Assembly (NCBI GenBank): GCA_902625885.1
Contig: CACODE010000003.1
Coordinates: forward strand, 1-64,000
From: an uncultured Candidatus Poseidoniales archaeon
Lineage (GTDB): Archaea > Thermoplasmatota > Poseidoniia > Poseidoniales > Poseidoniaceae
Length of the DNA stretch: 64,000 bases
Direction of reading: 5' to 3'
The notes below the pieces were generated by a model. It had not been told where the DNA came from. It was given only the letters and a program-made list of their open reading frames with translations, and did no database searches. This document shows, piece after piece, positions 1 to 8,868 of the stretch. The position numbers and the translations under genes are program-made. The first letter of the stretch is position 1. Each line of letters opens with the position of its first letter.

Positions 1-163
1 CCGGTGGTGTTGCATCTACCGGTTCGTTTGGTTCATCAACCGACTCTTGGGGGGGTTGCTCAAGAGAGCCGATATCGCCAAAGGCGTCGCCCAACATGTT
101 GTCAAGTTGGGACTGTTCTTCCTCATCGCGGGCTTTTTCTGCTGAGGTTTTTCGTTTGGCCAT
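1..163 (-). CDS. N-terminal part of a charged, probably coiled-coil protein (MAKRKTSAEKARDEEEQSQLDNMLGDAFGDIGSLEQPPQES...), truncated by the window edge
   Basis: Open minus-strand frame from ATG at 163 running off the left edge; not in the supplied ORF track because it is partial. Confidence 0.5.
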   Translation of the reverse strand, partial: MAKRKTSAEKARDEEEQSQLDNMLGDAFGDIGSLEQPPQESVDEPNEPVDATPP

Positions 164-229
164 GGTGGCACCCATTTCACCCACATGGCGCGGCTTAAAT
201 AGCGGTTGCGTCCCCGGCAAGTTGCTACA

Positions 230-301
230 GCCCGCTTGGTGTAGAGGTTATCATGCAGGATTGTCATTCCTGCGACCCGGGTTCAATTCCCGGAGTGGGC
301 G
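230..301 (+). tRNA. tRNA-Asp (GTC), with CCA following at 302-304
   Basis: Acceptor GCCCGCT/AGTGGGC (one G:T), anticodon stem GCAGGA/TCCTGC with loop TTGTCAT, T-arm CCGGGTTCAATTCCCGG. Confidence 0.93.
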
Positions 302-366
302 CCACCCTATTCCTACCGCTTTCGCCGCGACCTCAGGACGAAACCCAGCAACTTCTTGCGCCCTAG

Positions 367-861
367 TCATTGGCTGGGGCCCTTCCCAAGGATTTCAAGA
401 AAGAAATCACATTCGCCATCGAAAACGAAAATTTTCTTCTTTCCATCGTACACGTAGGTCGTGGAAACCGTTTTTTCCCCCGAATTGCTCGGACCCATTT
501 CATCATTCGTTGACATTGTCACGGTTTTCTTTTTTACGCGGTAGGATAAATCCTCAACGCCAATCTCTCTTTTCGCATAGATGAAATAGGGAGATATTTG
601 TTTCCAAAATTGGACTTTATCCTCATCTGCTTTCTTCACGAAAACGGCCTTGTGCTGGTACGACAACAACGCGACCACCAAGACCGCAAGAAAGGGAACG
701 TATGTGCCTTCGATCCCAAAATGAACAGCGAGTGAAGTGTTCGGCGGGGTTTCCCACTCAAGAACAGAGACAAGAACGATGGCCCCGAGAAGGTATTTTG
801 TCAACTCCATGAGGACACCGATGATCCTGTTGCCTGGGAACGATTGCTTAACTTCCTGCAT
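367..861 (-). CDS. Hypothetical membrane protein (2 TM) with soluble C-terminal domain
   Basis: ORF 367..900; likely start at internal Met (MQEVKQSF...) overlapping the upstream gene stop. Confidence 0.6.
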   Translation of the reverse strand: MQEVKQSFPGNRIIGVLMELTKYLLGAIVLVSVLEWETPPNTSLAVHFGIEGTYVPFLAVLVVALLSYQHKAVFVKKADEDKVQFWKQISPYFIYAKREIGVEDLSYRVKKKTVTMSTNDEMGPSNSGEKTVSTTYVYDGKKKIFVFDGECDFFLEILGKGPSQ

Positions 862-1828
862 TCTCACCACCCTCAATGAATTGGTTGCCATCGGCGTCAA
901 GCTTTATTTTTTCATCAACGGACGGCGTGCGGGCCTTTGTTCGCTTCGTGGCCGGCATCAGAAACCACATGACCGGCAACACCAGCAGGCTGTCCAAATT
1001 CTTGCCGAGGCCGATGTTGAAGGTTGATTGAAACGCGATGAAGGATTCGTTTTCTTCGCTGCCGTTTTCAGGGACGTTGGCGGCGACATCAGCCCTTTTT
1101 TCAGGTTCAACCAACCCGAGGTCATAGCCCGAGAAAGCAGCGTTGAGCTCAACGCCTAGCCACTTGAAACGGGTCTCGGACGAAGAATTGGTGTGAACGA
1201 ACGAGACGGTTTCGATGTTGGCTCCCGGCGTGTTGGTCGCCGTGGTGTCTTCCTCACCATCATCACCATCGCCGGCCAATTCCAGCATGTAGGACGCAGG
1301 GAACAACACCGAAAAGGCGAGGATGGCCCCCAGAAACATCAACGTACGTACGTGATGACGCCAGCGGAACGATGACAGCATCAACAATTCGCTGAGGACG
1401 AGCAACACCAGAGAGACTTTTACGGAATTCCGTCCCAATTCCAACCAATCCCTTGGTTCGGTAGAGGTTTGTTCACCCGATGATGTCGCTTTTTCTTCTT
1501 CCTGCGAGCCGTTTGACACGTCCGGTGGTTCTGTTGCGTTGTCGGCCGGTTCGGTGCTCACCGGGACGCTGGCCCCTCCGTCTCGAGCCAAAACATACAA
1601 GAGAAGCCTGGTTGAATTTCTAACCTCGACGTCAACGAAGGTTTGATCCTTGTCAATCGCCACGATGGAATGGACTTCTGCCGGCGATGGTTTGCCTTCG
1701 GTGTAAGCGCCCTGGACGGTGGCAACAAGCCAAGCGGACACGAAGACGTGAACGGCAAGAAACACCGTCACGCCGATGCGGACCACGGCGAAGAGCGGAT
1801 GGGGTTTTGGCCGCATCAACACGGCCAT
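848..1828 (-). CDS. Hypothetical multi-TM membrane protein with extracytoplasmic Ser/Thr/Glu-rich and beta-rich segments
   Basis: 326-aa ORF, several hydrophobic segments; adjacent to and overlapping 367..861. Confidence 0.65.
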   Translation of the reverse strand: MAVLMRPKPHPLFAVVRIGVTVFLAVHVFVSAWLVATVQGAYTEGKPSPAEVHSIVAIDKDQTFVDVEVRNSTRLLLYVLARDGGASVPVSTEPADNATEPPDVSNGSQEEEKATSSGEQTSTEPRDWLELGRNSVKVSLVLLVLSELLMLSSFRWRHHVRTLMFLGAILAFSVLFPASYMLELAGDGDDGEEDTTATNTPGANIETVSFVHTNSSSETRFKWLGVELNAAFSGYDLGLVEPEKRADVAANVPENGSEENESFIAFQSTFNIGLGKNLDSLLVLPVMWFLMPATKRTKARTPSVDEKIKLDADGNQFIEGGENAGS

Positions 1829-1853
1829 GCGTCCTCACCGTTCCCTTTTGATG

Positions 1854-4800
1854 TCACTCTTCGGTGCGCCGGCGGTTGCCTGCAATCGCAGCGAGGCCAA
1901 TCATGGCCATCACGGTCAACGGGGATACGAAGGGCAGGAGGCCCGAGTCTTCAGCAACTTCTTCAGCCGTTGGAGGTGTGGTCTCTTCCTCTTCATCGGT
2001 TGTTTCGCTGGTATCGCTGGTGCCGTCTGTTAGACCGAGATCGTCGGTGTTGGCTCCAGCGTCTTCGAGAACTTGTTCAAGTTCAGCGAGGTCGTGCTGG
2101 TCCACGTCAACGATGTCTTCCAGGTCGTCAAATTCGGCCATTTCGGTTTGCGCCTCTTGTGCAGAAACACCGGTAATGTAGCGAATGCTTGCGAAGGTCA
2201 TCGGTCGGTCCTCGCTGTAGCCCGTGGTTGTTGGTCCTGCGAGAATGTAGTCGTTTCCATCTTCGTCCGATGCGTACAATCCGACACCGACAATGGTGGC
2301 GTGCTCTGTGCTCCAGAGCGGCGCCCACATGCCGTCAACGTACGGGAATTCGGGGGCTTCGTTCTCGGCTATCGATTCAAAGGTTGAGCCGAGGTTCTCA
2401 CCGAAAGCCTCGAACACTTCGCCAATATTGGAGTCGGCAAAGGCTTCTGCAATGGTGTTGATCTTGTCGCTTGGTTCCTGTTGCTCCTCAATCGTGATGC
2501 AATCGCTGTAAGTATCGTAAGGGTCGTCTTCACCGGTTTGCGTCAAGTAAACGTGCAGGCAGTATTCGCCCGGGTTTGAGATGTCAACGACACGGTCAAA
2601 TTCAACCGAACTTTCATCGTCGAACGCAACGCTGTCGGTGGCGACGACGACGGACCCAGCATCGGTCATCTCGTGCACCTCATACATGACAGTGACATCG
2701 TTGTAGGTGTTGTCATAGTCTTCGGCCGTGATGTGGAGAGCGAGAGAATTGTCGCCGTTGTCATTCATGTAGGTGCCATAATGCTCGATGACTGGTCCGC
2801 CCATCCAAACCAGATTGCAGGATTCTTCAATGTTGGTCAGCACGGAGCCGTCAGCGTCGTAAATCGAGGCCCCAATGCACATGTTCACGTGGCCGTAGAC
2901 CGACGGTGCCGGAACCTCGGATTCGTGATGCACGAAGCCGCTATCAACGGACATGCTGATGTCGCAGCTCCAACTTGCGCAAAGCATGAGGTCTTCGACT
3001 GAAGCAAGCACGTTGCCCTCTTCATCGCTGATGTAGAAGTCCATGAGTTGGAAGATCGCCTCGCCTTCGTCGGCACCGTCGCCGCAGTCGGCCGTGCCGT
3101 CGTTGACCAGGGCGAAGTTCAAACTCGTGGCGTATTCATCGCAGTAGAAATCGCCTGACTGACGAGTGTTGTGTTCGTCATCGCCCTCCGAGCAGTGTGG
3201 CGTACCGTCGTTGACGTACTGGAACGGAATGCGGTCGTAGTTGTCACAGAGGAACCATTGGCCCTCGTTGTCAACAGGTTCGTCTGAACCATCGGCACAG
3301 TCAGCGCTGCCATCGTTGACCAATTCGAACGCAACTTCCGTGCCGTCTTCGCACATGTACGTGTCCGGAGCGTCTGCGTTTGCATTCTCGTCCTCTCCAA
3401 AGTAGCAATCGTCCCATCCGTCGTTAACGTGGTCAAGCGAGAAGCTGTCGCCATCGTAGCAGGTAAACTCTCTGTCCTCTTGATAGCCGAGTTGGGTCGC
3501 ATCAAAACTGCCTTGGAAACCGACCACAACGTCCTCGACGTCGTAGTTGTACGTCGTGATGCTGTTGAGGAAGAAGTCGTCCTCATCCGAGCCGTCAGAG
3601 CAGTGGTCGTAGCCGTCGTTGACACCGCTGGCGTGAATGGCTTCACCGTTGTCGCAGTAGAAGGGTTCCTCGTCATCGTAGTAGTCGTCATCGCCGCCAT
3701 CGCCACCAAAGACGTTTTCGAAAATCTCGCCCACGGAATCCTCAAGAGCATCCTCAAAGTCTTCCGCAACGGCTTCACCAAACGCTGTGCTGGCGTGGCC
3801 AAGGACGTTGCCCATCATCACGAACATGACCGGGTTGCCGGGCGGGCACGAGGTGCAAGGCGTGACGTCGAGCATCTCGCCGTCGCCAAGGTCGACCTCG
3901 AGGGTTTCGTCGGCGCTGAGGTCGAACCGGACACCGCCCATTTCCGCATCCTCTTCGTAGTCGCCCTCACTGGAAAAAGCGTCCGTGACGGTGATGTCAA
4001 ATTGGCCTTCGTCGAAGCCAAATTCTTCCATCGGCAAACCGGTGAAGTAGACGTTGTAATCAGCAGAGCCGATGTATGTGCCGTCAACGGTGCCGCAGTG
4101 GTCATCGACGTAGGTTTCGCCCCACTCTTCGAAAACGTCGGCTTCGGAGGCGGACTCAACGCAGTGCCACGAGGTTTCTTCGTTTTGCGAAGCCTCCACG
4201 TAAATTGGGCTGGGGTTGCCAAGACGCCACTCGGCGTCGGACGCAATTGAATAGGTGAAGTCCATGCCCGTGTCAAAGTCGACATCGAGCCGCTCACCGC
4301 CACCTTCCAGAACAACATCGACGCCAAGGTTCATGTCGTGGCCGACCATCATGTCGATGTCCATATCGGCGCCAATGAGGTGGTAGTCATTGTTGAGGTA
4401 TTCAGTGTAGAGAATGTCAACGGTGACCACGTTTTCGGCCTCGATGAGGACATCGATGTCGAAGGAGGTGGGTTCGCTGCCGAAGGTCGTTTCTGACCAG
4501 TCCGTCATCAGGACATCGTTGGAAAGCACGCCGTGGCGAACCACAACATCGCTGGTGCGGCTCCAAACCTGTACATTGTCGCCGTTGATGTCTTGGATGG
4601 TCTGAACGGACACGTCCTCGGTCTGGTGCACGTAGATGTTGGTGGCACCGGTGATCAGCTGGCCGATGTCAAGGTTGAAGCCAGCCTCATCAGCGTCTGC
4701 CATGATCTCCGTAAAGAGTTCTTGAATGTCCAATCCGGTGACGTTCTGGACATCGCTGTCAAGGCTGCTCCAGTCGTATTCCACGCCGTAGTAATACTCG

Positions 4801-4925
4801 GAGGGTTCGGTTGGAACGGCTTGCACCATGGCGATGGGTGAAAGCGCCGTCAGCAAGAGAAGGGATACAAGCAGGCCAGAGGGGGTGCGTCGTGCAGTAG
4901 ACATCGTTTCTCCGGTGAAAACCAT
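1854..4925 (-). CDS. Large secreted, very acidic protein with five LDL-receptor-class-A-like mini-repeats and a C-terminal TM/sorting-like tail
   Basis: 1023-aa ORF; signal peptide (MSTARRTPSGLLVSLLLLTALSPIAMVQA); repeats such as FYCDNGEAIHASGVNDGYDHCSDGSDE; C-terminus LLPFVSPLTVMAMIGLAAIAGNRRR. Confidence 0.9.
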   Translation of the reverse strand: MVFTGETMSTARRTPSGLLVSLLLLTALSPIAMVQAVPTEPSEYYYGVEYDWSSLDSDVQNVTGLDIQELFTEIMADADEAGFNLDIGQLITGATNIYVHQTEDVSVQTIQDINGDNVQVWSRTSDVVVRHGVLSNDVLMTDWSETTFGSEPTSFDIDVLIEAENVVTVDILYTEYLNNDYHLIGADMDIDMMVGHDMNLGVDVVLEGGGERLDVDFDTGMDFTYSIASDAEWRLGNPSPIYVEASQNEETSWHCVESASEADVFEEWGETYVDDHCGTVDGTYIGSADYNVYFTGLPMEEFGFDEGQFDITVTDAFSSEGDYEEDAEMGGVRFDLSADETLEVDLGDGEMLDVTPCTSCPPGNPVMFVMMGNVLGHASTAFGEAVAEDFEDALEDSVGEIFENVFGGDGGDDDYYDDEEPFYCDNGEAIHASGVNDGYDHCSDGSDEDDFFLNSITTYNYDVEDVVVGFQGSFDATQLGYQEDREFTCYDGDSFSLDHVNDGWDDCYFGEDENANADAPDTYMCEDGTEVAFELVNDGSADCADGSDEPVDNEGQWFLCDNYDRIPFQYVNDGTPHCSEGDDEHNTRQSGDFYCDEYATSLNFALVNDGTADCGDGADEGEAIFQLMDFYISDEEGNVLASVEDLMLCASWSCDISMSVDSGFVHHESEVPAPSVYGHVNMCIGASIYDADGSVLTNIEESCNLVWMGGPVIEHYGTYMNDNGDNSLALHITAEDYDNTYNDVTVMYEVHEMTDAGSVVVATDSVAFDDESSVEFDRVVDISNPGEYCLHVYLTQTGEDDPYDTYSDCITIEEQQEPSDKINTIAEAFADSNIGEVFEAFGENLGSTFESIAENEAPEFPYVDGMWAPLWSTEHATIVGVGLYASDEDGNDYILAGPTTTGYSEDRPMTFASIRYITGVSAQEAQTEMAEFDDLEDIVDVDQHDLAELEQVLEDAGANTDDLGLTDGTSDTSETTDEEEETTPPTAEEVAEDSGLLPFVSPLTVMAMIGLAAIAGNRRRTEE

Positions 4926-4962
4926 GCCCTATAAGGGTATTTGAGAGGTTTTTCTAGGGCAG

Positions 4963-6015
4963 TCATCTGCATTTTTGGTAAGACGCGTTGAATATTCTTC
5001 GCGCCAATTTGTAGTCGAGACGGCGTCTTCTAACGCCTTTTTTCGTGTTCCCCATGAAAGCGGTCAGGAACACATCGTGCGTGGCGGACCTGTACGCCTC
5101 TATGCTTTGATTGGCTTCCGAAATGACCTTATCGAGCAGTTCATCGTCAATATCAACCTCGATGTAGGTAAGATGCCGACTGCTCACCTTGATCTTGTCC
5201 CGAGCGTATCCCAACGAGTCGCCTCTGCAAAATTTGATCCTCATGGAATTGTCCGTTTTCGTGCCGTCAACGGCCCTGTAGCCGAGAATCCCCTCCGGGG
5301 CATTGAAGCGCATCGCTATGGCGTTGTTCGCCGTGCTGGCTGTTTGGTCATGGAGGGTTCGTATCTGACCGTATGTCCCCAAAATCGTATCGTTTTTCCA
5401 GACTTGTTGAATCGGGTTCGAGGTTGAGAAAATCATGACGCAAACAGGGTGTTCCGTGTCAGAAAAAGGATTCTCCTCCAGGATGGTTATCGAATGCAGT
5501 TTTTCTCGCCAGTGCGGGAGTTCATTCAAGTCCTGAATTACGGACTCCGGCACGATCCAGACCGATTCATGATATGTTTGAATGGTCTGTTCAATCGCGA
5601 GTTTGAACAGGTCGTCCAGTACACGAAACAAGCCCTCTGAAATTTCCGGGAAACGGTTTGTGTCGAAATAGTGCCTCGCCGCCGAACCGAGACGTTTGGC
5701 TGAGTTTTTCGCCATGTAGGGTGGATTGGTCAGGACGACGGCGTTGGCATGATGCACCACGTTGAGGAGGGAATCGTTTGGTACCCCCCATCCGTTGCTT
5801 TGGCAGATTTGTGGGTCAATGTCGTGGCCGTGAATCTCAAATCCCATCTCTTCGGCCAACGCAAGCAGATGGCCGTCTCCAGCAAAGGGATCAACGCATA
5901 CTGAGTGACGCTCCAACAACGATTCAAGATGGCGCTTGATGTGAGGTCGTAGCCAAACATCGTGGCGAGTAAAAAATTGCCCGAGGCGACGTTTGGTCGT
6001 GTCCACTGTGGGCAC
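4963..6015 (-). CDS. DNA N6-adenine methyltransferase-like protein
   Basis: RRLGQFFTRHDVWLRPHI, VCVDPFAGDGHLL (motif I), LTNPPYM (motif IV); likely GTG start at 6015 overlapping the upstream TAG. Confidence 0.8.
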   Translation of the reverse strand: MPTVDTTKRRLGQFFTRHDVWLRPHIKRHLESLLERHSVCVDPFAGDGHLLALAEEMGFEIHGHDIDPQICQSNGWGVPNDSLLNVVHHANAVVLTNPPYMAKNSAKRLGSAARHYFDTNRFPEISEGLFRVLDDLFKLAIEQTIQTYHESVWIVPESVIQDLNELPHWREKLHSITILEENPFSDTEHPVCVMIFSTSNPIQQVWKNDTILGTYGQIRTLHDQTASTANNAIAMRFNAPEGILGYRAVDGTKTDNSMRIKFCRGDSLGYARDKIKVSSRHLTYIEVDIDDELLDKVISEANQSIEAYRSATHDVFLTAFMGNTKKGVRRRRLDYKLARRIFNASYQKCR

Positions 6016-6605
6016 TACCTTTCTCGATGAGCGCGGCAAACGGCGACAAAGTTTTCGAACATCTCTTTGCCAAATTCCGAGTCGTTCACCTCGGGATGGA
6101 ACTGGAGCCCGAACCTGTCGCCGGCCTCGTTTTCCATGCCCTGAACCTTGCACGACGGGCTACCCGCTGTGATGAAGAAGCCTTCTGGAACCACGTGGAC
6201 TTCATCGTTGTGCGACTCCCAAACCGTCTGGTTTGCATTTGTTCCAGCAAAGATGGTCCCGCCGCCCTCAACGAGTTCAATTTCCATGGCGCCAAATTCG
6301 GGTTCGGGTGATTCGCGAGCGTCGCCACCGTAGTGGCGGGCCATGAACTGGTGACCAGCACAGATGCCCAAGATGGGGATGTCCAGCGCAAGGTAGGCCG
6401 CGCAATTCCCCAGTTCTCCGGTCAGACCAACGCGTGCTGCACCCCCGGAAAGAATCAGGCCGTCCAACTCGCGAAGTTCCGAAACGGGCGTGGTGTTGTC
6501 GATGATCTGCGTGTCCACCTTGAGGTAGCGCAGCATGCGCCACTCGCGATGCGTCCACTGGCCTCCGTTATCAACGACATCAATAACCAGCGGTTTGTCC
6601 GACAT
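6015..6605 (-). CDS. guaA: GMP synthase glutaminase subunit A
   Basis: ILGICAGHQFMARHYGG nucleophile elbow, LQFHPEV His-Glu motif; stand-alone glutaminase as in archaea. Confidence 0.9.
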   Translation of the reverse strand: MSDKPLVIDVVDNGGQWTHREWRMLRYLKVDTQIIDNTTPVSELRELDGLILSGGAARVGLTGELGNCAAYLALDIPILGICAGHQFMARHYGGDARESPEPEFGAMEIELVEGGGTIFAGTNANQTVWESHNDEVHVVPEGFFITAGSPSCKVQGMENEAGDRFGLQFHPEVNDSEFGKEMFENFVAVCRAHRER

Positions 6606-6687
6606 GCCCTCACTCCCTTGCAGGTGGTAGAGGAACGAACTTCAACATGCCGATGAATTCCACCGTGGCAGAACTGAGAGAAGTTGT

Positions 6688-6810
6688 TCAGCGGTGGTGA
6701 ACGGTGATGGTGCCGCAAACTCGACACCACACCTTGATGCCGTCTTTTCGTGGAGGGATGCCTGCGATGTTGATGTTTGTCCCGCAGGTACACTTCACGA
6801 TGTTCTCCAT
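6688..6810 (-). CDS. Small zinc-ribbon protein (MENIVKCTCGTNINIAGIPPRKDGIKVWCRVCGTITVHHR)
   Basis: 40-aa frame with CxC/CxxC metal-binding pattern between two genes; boundary approximate by about 1 nt. Confidence 0.55.
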   Translation of the reverse strand: MENIVKCTCGTNINIAGIPPRKDGIKVWCRVCGTITVHHR

Positions 6811-6849
6811 GCGGCACCCTAAACATAGGTGCTTCATCAAATCAACGCC

Positions 6850-7941
6850 TTATTGCCATCTGAAAAGGGTTTGAAACATCGCAAAACACCGCGTTGTGGA
6901 AAAGCCTTTCACTTCTGAAATTTCTGTTTCCAGCGGTTCGCCACCCGCCTCTTGGACCAACCGTTCCAGTCGTTCCTTCTGCCGGGGCAACTCGTCCCTT
7001 TCAACGATGGTCCAACCGCGAAGCAAGGATTCGCCTTCCTGACGAAACAGTGGGAACATGGCGGGCAGGTGCTCAAAGCTGTCGTGCGGGAGATTCACCA
7101 AAACGGCGTGCGCCTTTCCGGAAAGGTGTTCATCCTTTGACCACAGCCGCGCGTCCTCACAAACGACGGTCGACGGGGCGAAGGACTGCCCCGCTCGTCC
7201 GGCCCAGCGGTCCACGTTCGTCTTGAGCAAATCGACGGCTTTGGGGTTCAAATCCCCAACCAGGAACCCTTCGACGAGGTCGGGCTCCACCAGCAACAAC
7301 GGGAGGGCGGGGCCAACCCCGGCGTAGGGGTCGGCCAAAACAATCGGGTGCCCAAGTCGCTGTCTGAACGCTTGAAACCGTTCGAGAGTTTGTTGGCGCT
7401 GGTTTGAGAGGCGAGCGGAAAAGTAGACTTCTCCAGGATCCACCTGTATCTCAAAGCCGTGTTCTCGAACCGTAGTTGTCGTGTGCGTGCTGCCGTCACG
7501 GCTGGAAAGCGGTTCGAGACTGCGAACGCGGAAATCACCTTCTACACCATTGTCCGCGCATACAACACGGATGCTTGGCATGTGGTTGAGCATGGCCACT
7601 GCCATCGCTTTCCCGTGAGGGCGGACTTCGGGCTCAAGTTTCACGAGGAGAACATCGCCTTGAGTCTCGAACGCCGAGGGCCAGAAAGATGCTGGCTTTG
7701 ACTGGAGCTCAGCGGGAAGACGTTCTGTCCAGTGTTTGGGCGATGGGTCCTTGGGCTCAATATCAACGATGACATGGCCCTCCCAGAAAGCATCGTTTTC
7801 CCCTGGTGCCTCGCCCGTCAATGGTACGGCCCGATGGGTCTCGCTGTAAGGAATGACGCCTGTTTTTTCGAGCCATCCGTTGGCTTTGCAGCGTTCCAAC
7901 CAAACCTGTGTTTGGTCTCTCGGCACGCTCAAATGACGCAT
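6850..7941 (-). CDS. tRNA (guanine37-N1)-methyltransferase Trm5/Taw2-like
   Basis: MRHLSVPRDQTQVWLERCKANGWL..., VYFSARLSNQR, LADPYAGVGP, VNLPHDSFEHL. Confidence 0.75.
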   Translation of the reverse strand: MRHLSVPRDQTQVWLERCKANGWLEKTGVIPYSETHRAVPLTGEAPGENDAFWEGHVIVDIEPKDPSPKHWTERLPAELQSKPASFWPSAFETQGDVLLVKLEPEVRPHGKAMAVAMLNHMPSIRVVCADNGVEGDFRVRSLEPLSSRDGSTHTTTTVREHGFEIQVDPGEVYFSARLSNQRQQTLERFQAFRQRLGHPIVLADPYAGVGPALPLLLVEPDLVEGFLVGDLNPKAVDLLKTNVDRWAGRAGQSFAPSTVVCEDARLWSKDEHLSGKAHAVLVNLPHDSFEHLPAMFPLFRQEGESLLRGWTIVERDELPRQKERLERLVQEAGGEPLETEISEVKGFSTTRCFAMFQTLFRWQ

Positions 7942-7978
7942 GGCCCTCGCCCTGCCCAAGCGTCTCGGTGGTTTGAGC

Positions 7979-8866
7979 ATGGCGGCGGAAAAATCCCAAG
8001 AAAAAAAACTGCCCGACACCGGGCTGCTCTTGGTGGGCATGGGGATGGGCCACGTAAACGGCATGACCGTTGAAGCGCTTGATGCAGCAGCGGCCGCTGA
8101 CCACCGACGCTACGAGGCCTACACGGCGTTGTGGCCAGAGGAAGAATTGGCCCGTCTTGAGCAACGCATTGGCGCCATTGAACGCGTCATGCGACCGGAA
8201 GTGGAGGAGCCCGCCGAACTGTTCAGACTCGCTGAAACGTCGCTGGTCGCCCTTCTTGTGGTGGGCGATCCGCTTCAAGCAACAACCCACGTCGATCTGC
8301 AACTGCGCGCCCGCAGCGCTGGCATCGAATGCCGTGTCTTCCACGGCGTCTCCATCACGTCACTCGTGACGGGCGCTGTTGGCCTGTCGAATTACAAGTT
8401 TGGACGGCAGACCACGTTCACCTACCCCTACGGAACATGGGTGGCAACCTCCCCGCTTGAGGTGCTGGCGAACAATTGGGGGCATGGGTTGCACACGCTT
8501 GCCCTGCTGGACCTTGACCCCACGGGCCAAGGAACGGGAGACCAGCGCCCTATGACGCCAAAAGACGCCGCTGAAGCCATGCGATTGATGTGGACAAAGG
8601 CTACCGAGGCCATGGAAGAACGCCGGTTGGAGCCTGGGCCCCAGCAAACCATGAACCCGTTCCTCGACCCGTACCTTGAGCAGGATTTGGAAGGCGTTCC
8701 CGTTGTGCTGTGCGCCGACATGGGCACATCAGAACAATCCATCGTCGCCACCACGGTCGGGGCTTTGGAGAGCGAAATGGGGGGGCGTCTGAACTGCCTT
8801 GTGTTTCCCGCAAGTACGGGTGAAATTGAAGAGCAGGGCCTCGCTCGTTGGAAAAGGGGTGCGTGA
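7979..8866 (+). CDS. dph5: Diphthine synthase
   Basis: TGLLLVGMGMGHVNGMTVEALDAAAAADHRRYEAYTAL, VVGDPLQATTHVDLQLRA, GLSNYKFGRQTTFTYP; ORF open from 7940, the 7979 Met is a better start. Confidence 0.9.
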   Translation: MAAEKSQEKKLPDTGLLLVGMGMGHVNGMTVEALDAAAAADHRRYEAYTALWPEEELARLEQRIGAIERVMRPEVEEPAELFRLAETSLVALLVVGDPLQATTHVDLQLRARSAGIECRVFHGVSITSLVTGAVGLSNYKFGRQTTFTYPYGTWVATSPLEVLANNWGHGLHTLALLDLDPTGQGTGDQRPMTPKDAAEAMRLMWTKATEAMEERRLEPGPQQTMNPFLDPYLEQDLEGVPVVLCADMGTSEQSIVATTVGALESEMGGRLNCLVFPASTGEIEEQGLARWKRGA

Positions 8867-8868
8867 GG

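Noticed and set aside
3040-3680. Periodic CCGTCGTTGAC-like DNA repeats considered as a possible CRISPR or DNA repeat array
   Set aside because: They are the codons of the VNDG motif within protein repeats; spacing is irregular and the frame is maintained
3429-4250. 273-aa plus-strand ORF antisense to the LDLa-like protein
   Set aside because: Low-complexity Val/Ala-rich reading of the opposite strand of a strongly supported gene; product of biased codon usage, no start context or domain
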